A stretch of 64,000 nt of DNA from contig NZ_FOOF01000002.1 in assembly GCF_900113115.1 (NCBI RefSeq), forward strand, positions 310,001-374,000. The letters run 5' to 3'. Position numbers and translations under genes: made by a program. This document shows, piece by piece, positions 1 through 7,970 of the stretch (position 1 is its first letter; each line of letters begins with the position of its first letter). Source of the stretch: Duganella sp. CF458 (GTDB lineage: Bacteria; Pseudomonadota; Gammaproteobacteria; Burkholderiales; Burkholderiaceae_D). Below the pieces are notes generated by a model that was not told where the DNA came from, searched no databases, and saw only the letters and a list, made by a program, of their open reading frames with translations.

Positions 1-590
1 GCGAATCCGCGCAATGGGTCAAGCGCTGGCGCGAGGAAGTGCACTCGGGCTTCCAGGTCAGCCTGAACCAGTCACCGCTGGAGTTCCAGCGCGAGCGCGG
101 CAGCTATGCCGACTGGCTGGCCCACCTGCAGCAGCTCGGCGTGCCGGGCGAAAGCATCGTGGTGGAAATCACGGAAGGCCTGCTGCTCGACGCAAACGCC
201 AACGTCACCGACAAGCTGCTGCAACTGCGCGACGCCGGCATCCAGGTCGCGCTGGACGATTTCGGCACCGGCTACTCCTCCTTGTCCTACCTGAAGAAGT
301 TCGACATCGACTACCTCAAGATCGACCGCAGCTTCACCCGCAACCTGGCGCCCGATTCGAGCGACATGGCCTTGTCCGACGCCATCATCGTGATGGCGCA
401 CAAGCTTGGCCTGAGCGTGATTGCCGAAGGTGTAGAGACCACCGAACAGCGCGACCTGCTGGCCGGCGCCGGCTGCGACTACGGCCAGGGCTACCTGTTC
501 GCCCGTCCCCTGCCGGCCGCCGACTTCGATGTGATGCTGCGCCAGCAATCGATCCCCACCGCAGCAACCCCGCACGCCACTGCCGCCTGA
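1..590 (+). CDS. EAL-domain cyclic-di-GMP phosphodiesterase, C-terminal part (5' end outside window)
   Basis: The reading frame is already open at the left edge (codons start at base 3) and ends with TGA at 588-590, so only the C-terminal ~195 residues are seen. Visible EAL signatures, in order, are EITEG, DDFGTGYSSL, the YLKIDRSF strand, AEGVET and the terminal GQGYLFARPL. The EAL motif itself would lie upstream. EAL domains hydrolyse c-di-GMP to pGpG, and the conserved DDFGTG and K-x-D residues bind metal and substrate. The lead-in (Q-W-x-x-W, then FQVSLNQSPLEF) is typical of multidomain PAS-GGDEF-EAL proteins, so a sensor and GGDEF part probably lies outside. The last ~15 residues are a low-complexity tail. 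Family assignment is firm; activity cannot be judged from a fragment. Confidence 0.93.
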   Translation, partial: ESAQWVKRWREEVHSGFQVSLNQSPLEFQRERGSYADWLAHLQQLGVPGESIVVEITEGLLLDANANVTDKLLQLRDAGIQVALDDFGTGYSSLSYLKKFDIDYLKIDRSFTRNLAPDSSDMALSDAIIVMAHKLGLSVIAEGVETTEQRDLLAGAGCDYGQGYLFARPLPAADFDVMLRQQSIPTAATPHATAA

Positions 591-607
591 ATTCCGCGCG
601 GAATTAA

Positions 608-695
608 TTGTCCGCCTAGGGGTCAGGAACAGAAGCGGACATTTTTTATCGCGTAGCAAATTTTGTCCGACTTGTTCCTGACCCCAAGTGGACAA
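608..695. repeat. Extragenic nested inverted repeat
   Basis: Starting 18 bases after the EAL stop codon, three sets of complementary arms are nested: TTGTCC (608-613) with GGACAA (690-695), GGGGTCAGGAACA (619-631) with its exact complement at 673-685, and CGGACA (636-641) with TGTCCG (664-669). The core begins GGGGTC, like other palindromes in this window. It could act as a 3' mRNA-end structure for the EAL gene. There is no T-run, so it is not a clear intrinsic terminator. Confidence 0.75.
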
Positions 696-698
696 AAC

Positions 699-712
699 TT
701 GACTTGGCTCAA
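699..712. promoter_or_regulatory. FNR/Anr/Dnr-type operator
   Basis: TTGACTTGGCTCAA matches the FNR consensus TTGAT-N4-ATCAA at 8 of 10 defined bases; both mismatches are the inner C residues. It lies 35 bases upstream of the decarboxylase start at 748 and heads the operon containing ubiUVT, whose E. coli homologues ubiUV are known to be FNR-activated. A weak -10-like CAAGAT at 735-740 would give a nearly leaderless transcript if the site sits near -41.5. Function is inferred. Confidence 0.55.
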
Positions 713-747
713 GGATTTTTTAGTCGCGCCCGCGCAAGATGCGGGGC

Positions 748-2382
748 ATGAATCTAGCAAACTCCCTGTTGCACGCGCTGGCTGATCACGGCGCGCGGGA
801 AGTCTTTGGTATCCCCGGAGACTTCGTCCTTGCCTTCTTCGAACAAATTGAAAAGTCTGGCGTCCTGCCCCTCTACACGCTGAGCCACGAGCCGGGTGTA
901 GGCTTTGCAGCCGATGGGGCGGCACGCTATCACGGGCGCATTAGCGCGGCGGCGGTGACCTATGGTGCGGGGGCACTCAATATGGTCAACGCCGTCGCGG
1001 GCGCTTACGCGGAAAAAGTACCGTTGGTGGTGATCTCCGGCGCGCCGGGCACCAATGAGCGCCGCAACGGCTTCCTGCTGCACCACCAGGTCAAGCACCT
1101 GGATTCCCAGATGGCGATCTTCCGGGAAATCACCTGCGACCAATGCGTGCTGGACGACCCGCAGCGCGCGCCGGAAGATATCGCCCGCGTACTGCGTAGC
1201 GCAATCACGCATTCACGGCCGGTCTACATCGAGCTACCGCGCGATATGGTGCACCTGCCTTGCGGCCGGGTGCGCGCGTTGCCGCCGCCCAAACACGACC
1301 AGGATGCACTCGCCGCCTGCGTGGACGAGGTGCTGTCTCGGCTGGAGCGTGCAGAGCGCCCGGTGCTGATGGTCGACATCGAAATCCGTCGCTTCAGCCT
1401 GGAGCGCAAGGTCGCGCAGCTGGCTGCCAAGCTGCAGGTGCCGGTGGTGACTTGTTTCATGGGGCGCGGCCTGCTGGCCAGCGAACCGGAGGCACCGCTG
1501 CTTGGCACTTATCTCGGTGTTGCCGGCGCGCCGGAAGTCACCGAAGCCGTGGAAGGCTCGGACGCGCTGCTGATGCTGGGCGTGATCCTGTCCGATACGA
1601 ACTTTGGCGTGCAACGTGAGCGCATCGACCTGCGCAAGTGCATGCTGGCGCTGGACGGCGACGTCACCCTGGGCTACCACACTTATCACGACGTCCCGCT
1701 GGAGGCATTGGTGGACGGCCTGCTGGCCCGCGCCAAGCCGCTGCGCGCCGATGCCGCCCTGCGCGGCGAACGGACCGCCTATCCATGCGACTTGCCTGCG
1801 GACGACAGCCCCCTGGTGCCGCGCGACGTGGCAAGCGCCATCAACGACATGATGCGCACGCACGGCCGCATGACCATCGCATCCGACATCGGCGACTGCC
1901 TGTTCACCGCGCTCGATATCGAGAATACCGACCTGCTGGCGCCCGGCTACTACGCCACCATGGGTTACGCTGTTCCAGCGGCCCTCGGCCTGCAGGCTGC
2001 CGGCGGCGAACGCCCGCTGGTGCTGGTGGGCGACGGCGCCTTCCAGATGACCGGCTGGGAACTGGGCAACTGCCAGCGCTATGGCCTGGATCCTATCGTG
2101 GTCATCTTCAACAACTGCAGCTGGGAGATGCTGCGCGCCTTCCAGCCGCAATCCGGCTTCTGCGACCTGAGCGACTGGCGCTTTGCCGACATGGCGCAAG
2201 CGCTGGGCGGCGACGGCTACCGCGTCAGCAAGCGCGCCGAACTGGCGGCGGCACTGGAAAGCGCCGTGCGGCAGCGCGGCCGCTTCCAGTTGGTGGAAGT
2301 GATGCTGCCGCGCGGCGGCCAGTCCGACACCCTGGCGCGCTTCGTGAGCGGCGTACGCCGCCTGCAGGGAATCAAAGCATGA
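748..2382 (+). CDS. ipdC: Indole-3-pyruvate/phenylpyruvate decarboxylase, ThDP-dependent (Azospirillum type)
   Basis: Predicted to decarboxylate aryl 2-oxo acids (indole-3-pyruvate, phenylpyruvate) to the aldehyde in the cytosol, a step of the Ehrlich pathway or of indole-3-acetate formation. The 544 residues show the three-domain ThDP fold: FGIPGDF at 20-26 with Asp25, the cofactor-activating Glu in LSHEPGVGFAADGAARY, YGAGALNMVNAVAGAYAEK, and the ThDP/Mg motif beginning GDGAFQMTGW and ending IFNN. Start 748 puts the Asp at the position it has in Azospirillum PPDC, as I recall that sequence; an in-frame ATG at 739 also exists. The stop overlaps the ubiU ATG (ATGA, 2379-2382), so it is co-translated with the anaerobic ubiquinone genes. 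Family is firm; substrate preference is not proven. Confidence 0.88.
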   Translation: MNLANSLLHALADHGAREVFGIPGDFVLAFFEQIEKSGVLPLYTLSHEPGVGFAADGAARYHGRISAAAVTYGAGALNMVNAVAGAYAEKVPLVVISGAPGTNERRNGFLLHHQVKHLDSQMAIFREITCDQCVLDDPQRAPEDIARVLRSAITHSRPVYIELPRDMVHLPCGRVRALPPPKHDQDALAACVDEVLSRLERAERPVLMVDIEIRRFSLERKVAQLAAKLQVPVVTCFMGRGLLASEPEAPLLGTYLGVAGAPEVTEAVEGSDALLMLGVILSDTNFGVQRERIDLRKCMLALDGDVTLGYHTYHDVPLEALVDGLLARAKPLRADAALRGERTAYPCDLPADDSPLVPRDVASAINDMMRTHGRMTIASDIGDCLFTALDIENTDLLAPGYYATMGYAVPAALGLQAAGGERPLVLVGDGAFQMTGWELGNCQRYGLDPIVVIFNNCSWEMLRAFQPQSGFCDLSDWRFADMAQALGGDGYRVSKRAELAAALESAVRQRGRFQLVEVMLPRGGQSDTLARFVSGVRRLQGIKA

Positions 2383-3377
2383 TCGAACTCGTCTGCCCCG
2401 CCGGCAGCCTGCCGGCGTTGAAAGCTGCCGTCGACAATGGCGCCGACAGCGTCTACCTCGGCTTCCGCGACGCCACCAATGCCCGCAACTTCGCCGGCCT
2501 CAATTTCGATGAAGCCGCAATCGCAGAAGGCATCCGCTACGCCCACCAGCGCGGCCGCAAAGTCCTGCTGGCGCTGAATACTTATCCGCAAGCCGGCAAC
2601 TGGCAGCTCTGGCGCGAAGCAGTTGACCGCGCCGCCGGCGCTGGCATCGACGCCATTATCCTGGCCGACCCCGGCCTGATGGCGTACGCACGCAGCAAGC
2701 ATCCCGGCCTGCGCCTGCACCTGTCCGTGCAAGGCTCGGCCACCAACTACGAAGCGATCAACTTCTACCACGAACAATTCGGCATTTCGCGCGCCGTGCT
2801 GCCGCGCGTGCTGTCGATGCAGCAGGTCGAGCACCTGATGCGCCACGTAAAAACCGAGATCGAAGTATTCGGCTTCGGCAGCCTGTGTGTGATGGTGGAA
2901 GGGCGCTGTGCACTGTCCTCCTACGCCACCGGCGAGTCGCCCAACACGGCCGGTGTCTGTTCGCCCGCCAAGGCGGTACGCTGGCAGCAAACGCCGAAAG
3001 GCCTTGAGTCGCGCCTGAACGGCGTGCTGATCGACCGCTACCAGCCGGACGAGAACGCCAGTTATCCAACGCTGTGCAAGGGCCGCTTCGAGGTGGCGGG
3101 GGAGACCTATTACGCCATCGAAGAGCCGGCCAGCCTGAACACCATGGAACTGCTGCCGCAGCTGGTGCAGATGGGCGTCAAGGCGATCAAGATCGAAGGC
3201 CGCCAGCGCAGCCCGGCGTACGTGGCGCAAGTGACGCAGGCCTGGCGTTCCGCCATCGACGCCTGCGGCGACGGCAAGCGCCGCTTCGCCGTCCATCCAA
3301 GCTGGAGTGCAGCGTTGGACCGCGTGGCGGAAGGCCAGCAGCACACCCTGGGCGCCTATCACCGAAAATGGAAATGA
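2379..3377 (+). CDS. ubiU: UbiU, O2-independent ubiquinone hydroxylation protein (U32 family)
   Basis: With UbiV it forms a [4Fe-4S] heterodimer that hydroxylates the ubiquinone ring using prephenate instead of O2. The 332 residues start ELVCPAGSLPALKAAVDNGA, the usual U32 opening. Four cysteines, C170, C177, C194 and C233, have the spacing of the four cluster ligands of E. coli UbiU. The start ATG overlaps the ipdC stop by four bases and the stop overlaps the next start by four, so translation is coupled on both sides. The gene is full length. Older annotation would call it a collagenase-like U32 peptidase; the company of ubiV and ubiT makes the quinone role the better call. Confidence 0.93.
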   Translation: MIELVCPAGSLPALKAAVDNGADSVYLGFRDATNARNFAGLNFDEAAIAEGIRYAHQRGRKVLLALNTYPQAGNWQLWREAVDRAAGAGIDAIILADPGLMAYARSKHPGLRLHLSVQGSATNYEAINFYHEQFGISRAVLPRVLSMQQVEHLMRHVKTEIEVFGFGSLCVMVEGRCALSSYATGESPNTAGVCSPAKAVRWQQTPKGLESRLNGVLIDRYQPDENASYPTLCKGRFEVAGETYYAIEEPASLNTMELLPQLVQMGVKAIKIEGRQRSPAYVAQVTQAWRSAIDACGDGKRRFAVHPSWSAALDRVAEGQQHTLGAYHRKWK

Positions 3378-4267
3378 ATATGTTGAAACTAGCCCTTGGC
3401 CCGGTGTTGTATTACTGGCCGCGCTTGACCATGTTCGAGTTTTACCAGCAGGTAGCCGAAAGTCCGGTCGATATCGTCTACCTCGGCGAGGTCGTCTGCT
3501 CGCGCCGCCACGAATTGCGCCTGCCGGACTGGCTCGATATCGCTGCACTACTGCGCGATGCGGGCAAGGAAGTGGTGCTGTCCACGCAGGCCCTGATCGA
3601 ATCGGGGGCCGAACTGGGCACCATGCGCAAGCTCTGTGAACACCGCGACTTCCTGGTGGAGGCCAATGACTTTGGCGCCGTGCGCAACCTGGAAGGCGCC
3701 GGCTTCATCGCCGGGCCGCACCTGAACATCTACAGTGAACCGACGCTGGCCGTACTGGCCCGCCAGGGTGCGCGCCGCTGGGTAGCGCCGCTCGAGATGG
3801 ACCGCAGCGCCATCGGCACGCTGGTCAAGGCGCAGCCGGCCGGCATGGAAAGCGAGGTGTTTGCCTGGGGCCGCATGCCGTTGGCCTTCTCTGCCCGCTG
3901 CATGACCGCCCGCAACCGCAACCTGCCGAAAGACGATTGCCAGTTCAGCTGCATCGACTATCCGGATGGCCTGATCATGGATACCCGCGAACAGAAAGCT
4001 TTCCTGGTGCTGAACGGCATCCAGACCCAATCAGCACTGTGCTGCAACCTGGTGCGCGCGATGCCGGAGATGGCAGACATGGGCATCCATGTGCTGCGCA
4101 TATCGCCGCAGTCGCGCGATACGCTGGAAGTAGTGGCGGCCTTCGACAAGGTGCGCCGCGGCGCATGGCAGGCGCCGCATGCGGCCGTGATGCTGGAGCC
4201 GCTGGCTCCCGGCGGCAGCTGCGACGGTTTCTGGTACGGCCAACCCGGCATGGAGCGCGTAGCATGA
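3374..4267 (+). CDS. ubiV: UbiV, O2-independent ubiquinone hydroxylation protein (U32 family)
   Basis: Partner of UbiU in anaerobic ring hydroxylation. The 297-residue product reads LALGPVLYYWPR near the start, then YLGEVVCSRR, and the distal trio ARC-MTARNRNLPKDD-C-QFS-C. The cluster ligands would be C42 plus these three cysteines, as in E. coli UbiV. Three in-frame ATGs (3368, 3374, 3380) are close together; 3374 is chosen because it forms an ATGA overlap with the ubiU stop, the pattern used at all three junctions of this operon. The gene ends in a further ATGA overlap with ubiT. Confidence 0.92.
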   Translation: MNMLKLALGPVLYYWPRLTMFEFYQQVAESPVDIVYLGEVVCSRRHELRLPDWLDIAALLRDAGKEVVLSTQALIESGAELGTMRKLCEHRDFLVEANDFGAVRNLEGAGFIAGPHLNIYSEPTLAVLARQGARRWVAPLEMDRSAIGTLVKAQPAGMESEVFAWGRMPLAFSARCMTARNRNLPKDDCQFSCIDYPDGLIMDTREQKAFLVLNGIQTQSALCCNLVRAMPEMADMGIHVLRISPQSRDTLEVVAAFDKVRRGAWQAPHAAVMLEPLAPGGSCDGFWYGQPGMERVA

Positions 4268-4740
4268 ATACCGCAATGAGCACCGCCCCATTCCGCATCC
4301 CGCCCGCCATCGGCCGCCTGCTGGGCCGCTTGCCGCCGCAGCCGCCCGCCTGGCTCTTCGTGCAAGGGCTGAACCGAATCCTGGCGCCGCAATTGCCTGA
4401 AGACGTGCGCCAGGCCCTATTTGCCCGCCGCCTGCGCCTGCGCGTCGAAGACGCCGGGCTGGCGATCGACTTCAGCTGGCAGGGCAGGGGCTTTGAAATG
4501 GCCCGCCACGGCGACCAGCCCGACCTGACCATCGGCGCCTGCGCGCACGACCTGGTGCTGATGGCGCGCCGTCAGGAAGACCCGGACACCCTGTTCTTCG
4601 GCCGCCGCCTGATCCTGGAAGGCGACACGGAACTGGGCCTGCTGTTCAAGAATACGCTGGACGGCCTGGATGCCAGCGCCTTCGACTGGCACAAGCTTCT
4701 GCCTAAAATCCCGACCCCGCCCAGAGCCCGCCATGGCTGA
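4264..4740 (+). CDS. ubiT: UbiT, SCP2-domain lipid-binding factor for anaerobic ubiquinone synthesis
   Basis: UbiT proteins bind polyprenylated quinone intermediates through an SCP2 (sterol-carrier) fold and are the anaerobic counterpart of UbiJ. The 158-residue protein fits: a short N-terminal region, then an SCP2 core (LRLRVEDAGLAIDFSW, PDLTIGA, FFGRRLILEGDTELGLLFKN) and a short tail. It is the last gene of the coupled ipdC-ubiUVT operon and begins inside the ubiV stop. No clear terminator follows; the next 80 bases lead into a degraded TonB-like remnant on the other strand. Genus-level family assignment is solid because all three ubi genes are contiguous. Confidence 0.9.
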   Translation: MNTAMSTAPFRIPPAIGRLLGRLPPQPPAWLFVQGLNRILAPQLPEDVRQALFARRLRLRVEDAGLAIDFSWQGRGFEMARHGDQPDLTIGACAHDLVLMARRQEDPDTLFFGRRLILEGDTELGLLFKNTLDGLDASAFDWHKLLPKIPTPPRARHG

Positions 4741-4819
4741 CACACGCTGCCGCTGGTGTATTCATGCTCCGGCTGCAGCAGCGCGGTCCAACTGGCCAAC
4801 GCCGTCGCACTCAGGTCGC

Positions 4820-5012
4820 TTAGTCTAGTGTCCAAACATACTGCAACTGCATCCAGCGAGGTTCCTTCGCATCCGCCGGCAACTTGAACCCGCATTTAGC
4901 GATGCCAGCATAGGCAGCCATGTCCCGCTCGCGGAAGCCGGAAGAGCGAACGATTTTGCTGTCCAGGATGGCGCGTCCACATCGATGAGGTAGGACAGCG
5001 TGACCGTACTTG
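4820..5012 (-). pseudogene. Remnant of a TonB C-terminal domain (energy transducer)
   Basis: Read leftwards, the strand encodes [11 protein letters not shown] in one frame and, after a small deletion and frame change, [17 protein letters not shown], then KCGFKLPADAKE and QLQYVWTLD before a TAA at 4822-4820. This is the beta-strand/helix pattern of a TonB C-terminal domain. The N-terminal TM and proline-rich linker are missing, and a stop lies just upstream in frame. It is a decayed fragment, left between ubiT and the ahpC promoter region. The remaining bases of 4741-5128 show nothing else that I can support. Confidence 0.6.
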
Positions 5013-5128
5013 TTTCCTCGTTAATTTCCTCTTATTAAAAATTTCGCAAGACAATCGGCCAAAGCTGGTGATGAGGCAACCATTTCGCCTGCAAAAGGTG
5101 ATAATAATGATCGCGTTTCGCGGTTCTC

Positions 5129-5165
5129 ATAGGCAAAGACTATTGAGTCTATTTGAACAATCAAA
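5129..5165 (+). promoter_or_regulatory. OxyR-type binding site upstream of ahpC
   Basis: Four quarter-sites spaced by seven bases match the OxyR pattern ATAG-N7-CTAT-N7-ATAG-N7-CTAT: ATAG (5129-5132), CTAT (5140-5143), ATTT (5151-5154) and CAAA (5162-5165). The first two are perfect and the last two are half-matched. A -10-like TACACT lies at 5189-5194, so OxyR would sit just upstream of the -35 region, the usual activating position. ahpC is a classical OxyR target. Site inferred from pattern and position. Confidence 0.65.
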
Positions 5166-5232
5166 TTTTCAAATCTCCGGGAAGGCCTTACACTGGCGTC
5201 TCATTGATTCACAAACCCACGAGGAAACCACA

Positions 5233-5796
5233 ATGTCCCTGATTAACACCCAAGTAAAACCCTTCAAGGCCACCGCATACCACAACGGCAAATTCGTTGA
5301 CCTGAGCGAAGAATCCCTGAAAGGCAAGTGGTCCGTTTTCGTGTTCTACCCAGCCGACTTCACCTTCGTGTGCCCAACCGAACTGGAAGACCTGGCAGAC
5401 CACCACGCAGAATTCGCCAAGCTGGGCGTGGACGTGTACGGCATTTCGACCGACACCCACTTCGCCCACAAGGCATGGCACGACACCTCCGACGCGATCA
5501 AGAAAGTGCAATACGCCCTGATCGGCGACCCAACCGGCACCCTGTCCCGTAACTTCGAAGTGATGATCGAAGAAGAAGGCCTGGCACTGCGCGGCACCTT
5601 CGTGATCAACCCGGAAGGCTTCATCAAAGTGATGGAAGTGCACGACAACGGCATCGGCCGCGACGCTGCTGAACTGCTGCGCAAAGTGAAGGCAGCCCAG
5701 TACGTGGCTTCCCACCCAGGCGAAGTCTGCCCAGCCAAGTGGACCGAAGGCGCGGCAACCCTGAAGCCATCGCTGGACCTGGTCGGCAAGATCTAA
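5233..5796 (+). CDS. ahpC: Alkyl hydroperoxide reductase AhpC (typical 2-Cys peroxiredoxin)
   Basis: Reduces H2O2, organic peroxides and peroxynitrite in the cytosol, and is recycled by AhpF. The 187-residue protein has the full prokaryotic AhpC pattern: peroxidatic Cys47 in DFTFVCPTE, resolving Cys166 in GEVCPAKW, and the GTFVINPEG segment. Length equals that of the enteric enzyme. The start has a good ribosome site (GAGGAAA). An in-frame upstream ATG at 5068 would add a non-homologous leader and is not used. Codon use is strongly biased towards C-ending codons, as in highly expressed genes. An OxyR-like site lies upstream and a hairpin separates it from ahpF. Confidence 0.97.
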   Translation: MSLINTQVKPFKATAYHNGKFVDLSEESLKGKWSVFVFYPADFTFVCPTELEDLADHHAEFAKLGVDVYGISTDTHFAHKAWHDTSDAIKKVQYALIGDPTGTLSRNFEVMIEEEGLALRGTFVINPEGFIKVMEVHDNGIGRDAAELLRKVKAAQYVASHPGEVCPAKWTEGAATLKPSLDLVGKI

Positions 5797-5821
5797 GCAT
5801 TCAGCACTGCTGAAGGCAACC

Positions 5822-5841
5822 GGCGGCCCTTCGGGGCCGCC
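5822..5841 (+). promoter_or_regulatory. ahpC-ahpF intercistronic UUCG hairpin
   Basis: GGCGGCCC and its exact complement flank a TTCG tetraloop, giving an 8-bp very stable stem with no T-run after it. Its position between ahpC and ahpF suggests a 3'-stabilising or partial-termination element that would let ahpC mRNA exceed ahpF mRNA. Function inferred. Confidence 0.6.
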
Positions 5842-5894
5842 TTGAGGCGTTGAAGCGGTACCCACCGCAAGCGACTAATCAGAAAGGAATAGCC

Positions 5895-7475
5895 ATGCTG
5901 GACGCAGACCTGAAAGCCCAACTCTCCTCCTACCTGGAGCGCGTTGTACACCCGATCGAGATCGTGGCGCACACCGACGCCTCCGCCAAATCGCAGGAAA
6001 TGTCCGCACTGCTGCAGGACATCGTATCCGCCGGCCATGGCAAGATCAGCGTGGTGGCAGGCAGCGACGACAAGGCGCGCAAGCCTTCCTTCGACATCAC
6101 CCGCAAAGGCTCCGATATCGGCGTGAGTTTCGCCGGCATCCCGATGGGCCACGAGTTCACCTCCCTGGTGCTGGCACTGCTGCAAGTCGGCGGCCATCCG
6201 ATCAAGCTGGATGAAAAAGTCATCGAGCAGATCCGCAACCTGGACGGCGATTACGTCTTCGAGACCTTCATCTCCCTGAGCTGCCACAACTGCCCGGAAG
6301 TGGTGCAGGCGCTCAATGCCATGTCCGTGATCAACCCGCGCATCAAGGTGGTGGCGGTGGACGGCGGCGTGTTCCCGAAAGAAGTCGAGGAACGCCAGGT
6401 GATGGCCGTGCCGATGATGTACCTGAATGGCCAGCACTTCGGCCAGGGCCGCACCAATGTCGAGGAAATCCTCGCCAAGCTGGATACCGGCGCTTCGGCC
6501 CGCGCTGCAGCTGAATTGAGCAAGAAGGACGTGTTCGACGTGCTGATCGTCGGCGGCGGCCCTGCAGGCGCTGCCGCGGCCATCTACACGGCGCGCAAAG
6601 GCATCCGCACCGGCGTGATCGCCGACCGCTTCGGCGGCCAGGTGCTCGATACGCTGTCGATCGAGAACTTCGTCTCGGTCAAGGAAACCGACGGCCAGAA
6701 ATTCGCGGTCGCGCTGGAACAGCACGTCAAGGAATACGAGGTGGACATCATGAACACCCAGCGCGCGTCGAAGATCGTGCCGGGCAAGATCAAGGAAGTC
6801 CACACTGAAAGCGGCGCTGTGCTGAAAGCCAAGTCCGTGATCATTTCGACCGGCGCCCGCTGGCGCGAAATCAATGTGCCGGGCGAGAAGGAGTACCGTA
6901 ACCACGGCGTTGCCTACTGCCCGCATTGCGATGGCCCGCTGTTCAAGGGCAAGCGCGTGGCGGTGGTTGGCGGCGGCAACTCCGGCGTGGAAGCGGCGAT
7001 CGACCTGGCGGGCATCGTTGAACATGTGACCCTGATCGAATTCGGCGCCGAACTGCGCGCGGATGCGGTGTTGCAGCGCAAGCTGGCCACGCTGCGCAAT
7101 GTGAAGGTGATCAAGTCGGCGCAGACCAACGAGATCCATGGCGACGGCAAGAAGGTCAACGGCTTGAGCTACACCGACCGTGAGTCCGGCCAGTCGCACC
7201 GCGTGGACCTGGAAGGCGTGTTCGTGCAGATCGGCCTGGTGCCGAATACCGAGTGGCTGAAGGGCACCATCGACCTGTCCAAGCATGGCGAGATCGAGGT
7301 CGATGCCAAGGGGCAGACGTCGGAGACCGGCGTGTTTGCGGCGGGTGACGTGACCACGGTGCCGTACAAGCAGATCGTGATTGCGGTGGGTGAAGGCGCG
7401 AAAGCGGCTCTCGGCTCCTTCGATTACCTGATCCGCTCGTCGGCGGATGATGAGCCGGCGGCGATCGCGGCCTGA
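5895..7475 (+). CDS. ahpF: Alkyl hydroperoxide reductase subunit F (AhpF)
   Basis: Flavoprotein disulfide reductase that passes NADH electrons to AhpC. The 526 residues contain, in order, an N-terminal tandem thioredoxin-like domain with the CHNC centre (C130, C133), an FAD-binding [18 protein letters not shown], the redox pair CPHC (C342, C345), an NAD-binding [17 protein letters not shown], and a C-terminal GVFAAGDVT flavin motif. Length and cysteine positions match enteric AhpF. It starts 98 bp after ahpC and is probably read from the same promoter through the intercistronic hairpin. The stop codon is directly abutted by a palindromic repeat element. Confidence 0.96.
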   Translation: MLDADLKAQLSSYLERVVHPIEIVAHTDASAKSQEMSALLQDIVSAGHGKISVVAGSDDKARKPSFDITRKGSDIGVSFAGIPMGHEFTSLVLALLQVGGHPIKLDEKVIEQIRNLDGDYVFETFISLSCHNCPEVVQALNAMSVINPRIKVVAVDGGVFPKEVEERQVMAVPMMYLNGQHFGQGRTNVEEILAKLDTGASARAAAELSKKDVFDVLIVGGGPAGAAAAIYTARKGIRTGVIADRFGGQVLDTLSIENFVSVKETDGQKFAVALEQHVKEYEVDIMNTQRASKIVPGKIKEVHTESGAVLKAKSVIISTGARWREINVPGEKEYRNHGVAYCPHCDGPLFKGKRVAVVGGGNSGVEAAIDLAGIVEHVTLIEFGAELRADAVLQRKLATLRNVKVIKSAQTNEIHGDGKKVNGLSYTDRESGQSHRVDLEGVFVQIGLVPNTEWLKGTIDLSKHGEIEVDAKGQTSETGVFAAGDVTTVPYKQIVIAVGEGAKAALGSFDYLIRSSADDEPAAIAA

Positions 7476-7645
7476 AACCGGTAAGGCGGGGTCTGACCCA
7501 AGGGTCAGACCCCGGGTGTGCGAAGGCCTCGGGCGTTGGTTCGAGGCTTTTGACTTTCGTCGAAGATCAACAGCGCACAATCGAAACCTTTAGCCACCGA
7601 GCAGCCAGTGTCAGGCACAAGTGCCTGACACTGGTCTACCGGTTT
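7475..7645. repeat. Composite extragenic palindrome with AAACCGGT/ACCGGTTT ends
   Basis: AAACCGGT at 7475-7482 and ACCGGTTT at 7638-7645 frame a ~170-bp element. Inside are two strong palindromes: GGGGTCTGACCC (7488-7499) with its complement at 7502-7513, and CCAGTGTCAGGCAC (7605-7618) with its complement at 7621-7634. The first A is the last base of the ahpF stop codon. A second element with the same ends and similar internal arms sits at 59843-59944, also on a stop codon. No ORF or known IS end is seen inside. Confidence 0.7.
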
Positions 7646-7660
7646 TCGCCGACGGAAATG

Positions 7661-7692
7661 AAAAAAGCCCCGAATTTCTTCGGGGCTTTTTT
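7661..7692. terminator. Bidirectional intrinsic terminator
   Basis: AAAAAAGCCCCGAA, a short loop and the complementary TTCGGGGCTTTTTT form a strong stem with A-tract and T-tract on either side. It lies just 3' of the leftward tRNA pair and also downstream of ahpF, so it can stop transcription from both sides. Confidence 0.88.
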
Positions 7693-7700
7693 CTGAATAT

Positions 7701-7777
7701 TGGCGGAGCGGACGGGGCTCGAACCCGCGACCCCCGGCGTGACAGGCCGGTATTCTAACCAACTGAACTACCGCTCC
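7701..7777 (-). tRNA. tRNA-Asp (GTC)
   Basis: On the minus strand the sequence opens GGAGCGGTAGTTCAGTTGG and ends in GCTCCGCCA with an encoded CCA. The acceptor arms GGAGCGG/CCGCTCC pair, the D-arm and the TTCGAGCCC T-loop are canonical, and the anticodon GTC falls at 7743-7741 in a 7-base loop. It follows tRNA-Val by 17 bases and was probably cut from the same transcript. Confidence 0.97.
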
Positions 7778-7794
7778 AATTCTTCTGCAGTGAG

Positions 7795-7870
7795 TGGTGG
7801 GCGCTGAGAGGCTCGAACTCCCGACCTAATCCTTGTAAGGGATCCGCTCTACCAACTGAGCTAAGCGCCC
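7795..7870 (-). tRNA. tRNA-Val (TAC)
   Basis: The 76-nt minus-strand gene opens GGGCGCTTAGCTCAGTTGG and ends GCGCCCACCA, with CCA encoded. The T-loop is TTCGAGC and the anticodon loop is CTTACAA, giving anticodon TAC (7837-7835), valine. It is the promoter-proximal member of the two-tRNA unit. Confidence 0.97.
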
Positions 7871-7916
7871 CTGCCTTCACTGTCGAACGTTTGTCACAAC
7901 GTTCAGAAGAGGCCGC

Positions 7917-7946
7917 ATTATAGGATGGATTTTGAAAGCCGCGCAA
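7917..7946 (-). promoter_or_regulatory. Promoter of the tRNA-Val/tRNA-Asp unit
   Basis: On the minus strand a perfect -10 TATAAT (7922-7917) is preceded by TTGCGC (7946-7941) with an 18-bp spacer, and GC-rich bases follow the -10 as in stringent stable-RNA promoters. It lies 47 bases upstream of tRNA-Val and overlaps the space just beyond the ptrB stop. Confidence 0.7.
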
Positions 7947-7970
7947 GGGTTTTTCCAAAAAACCTCAAAA

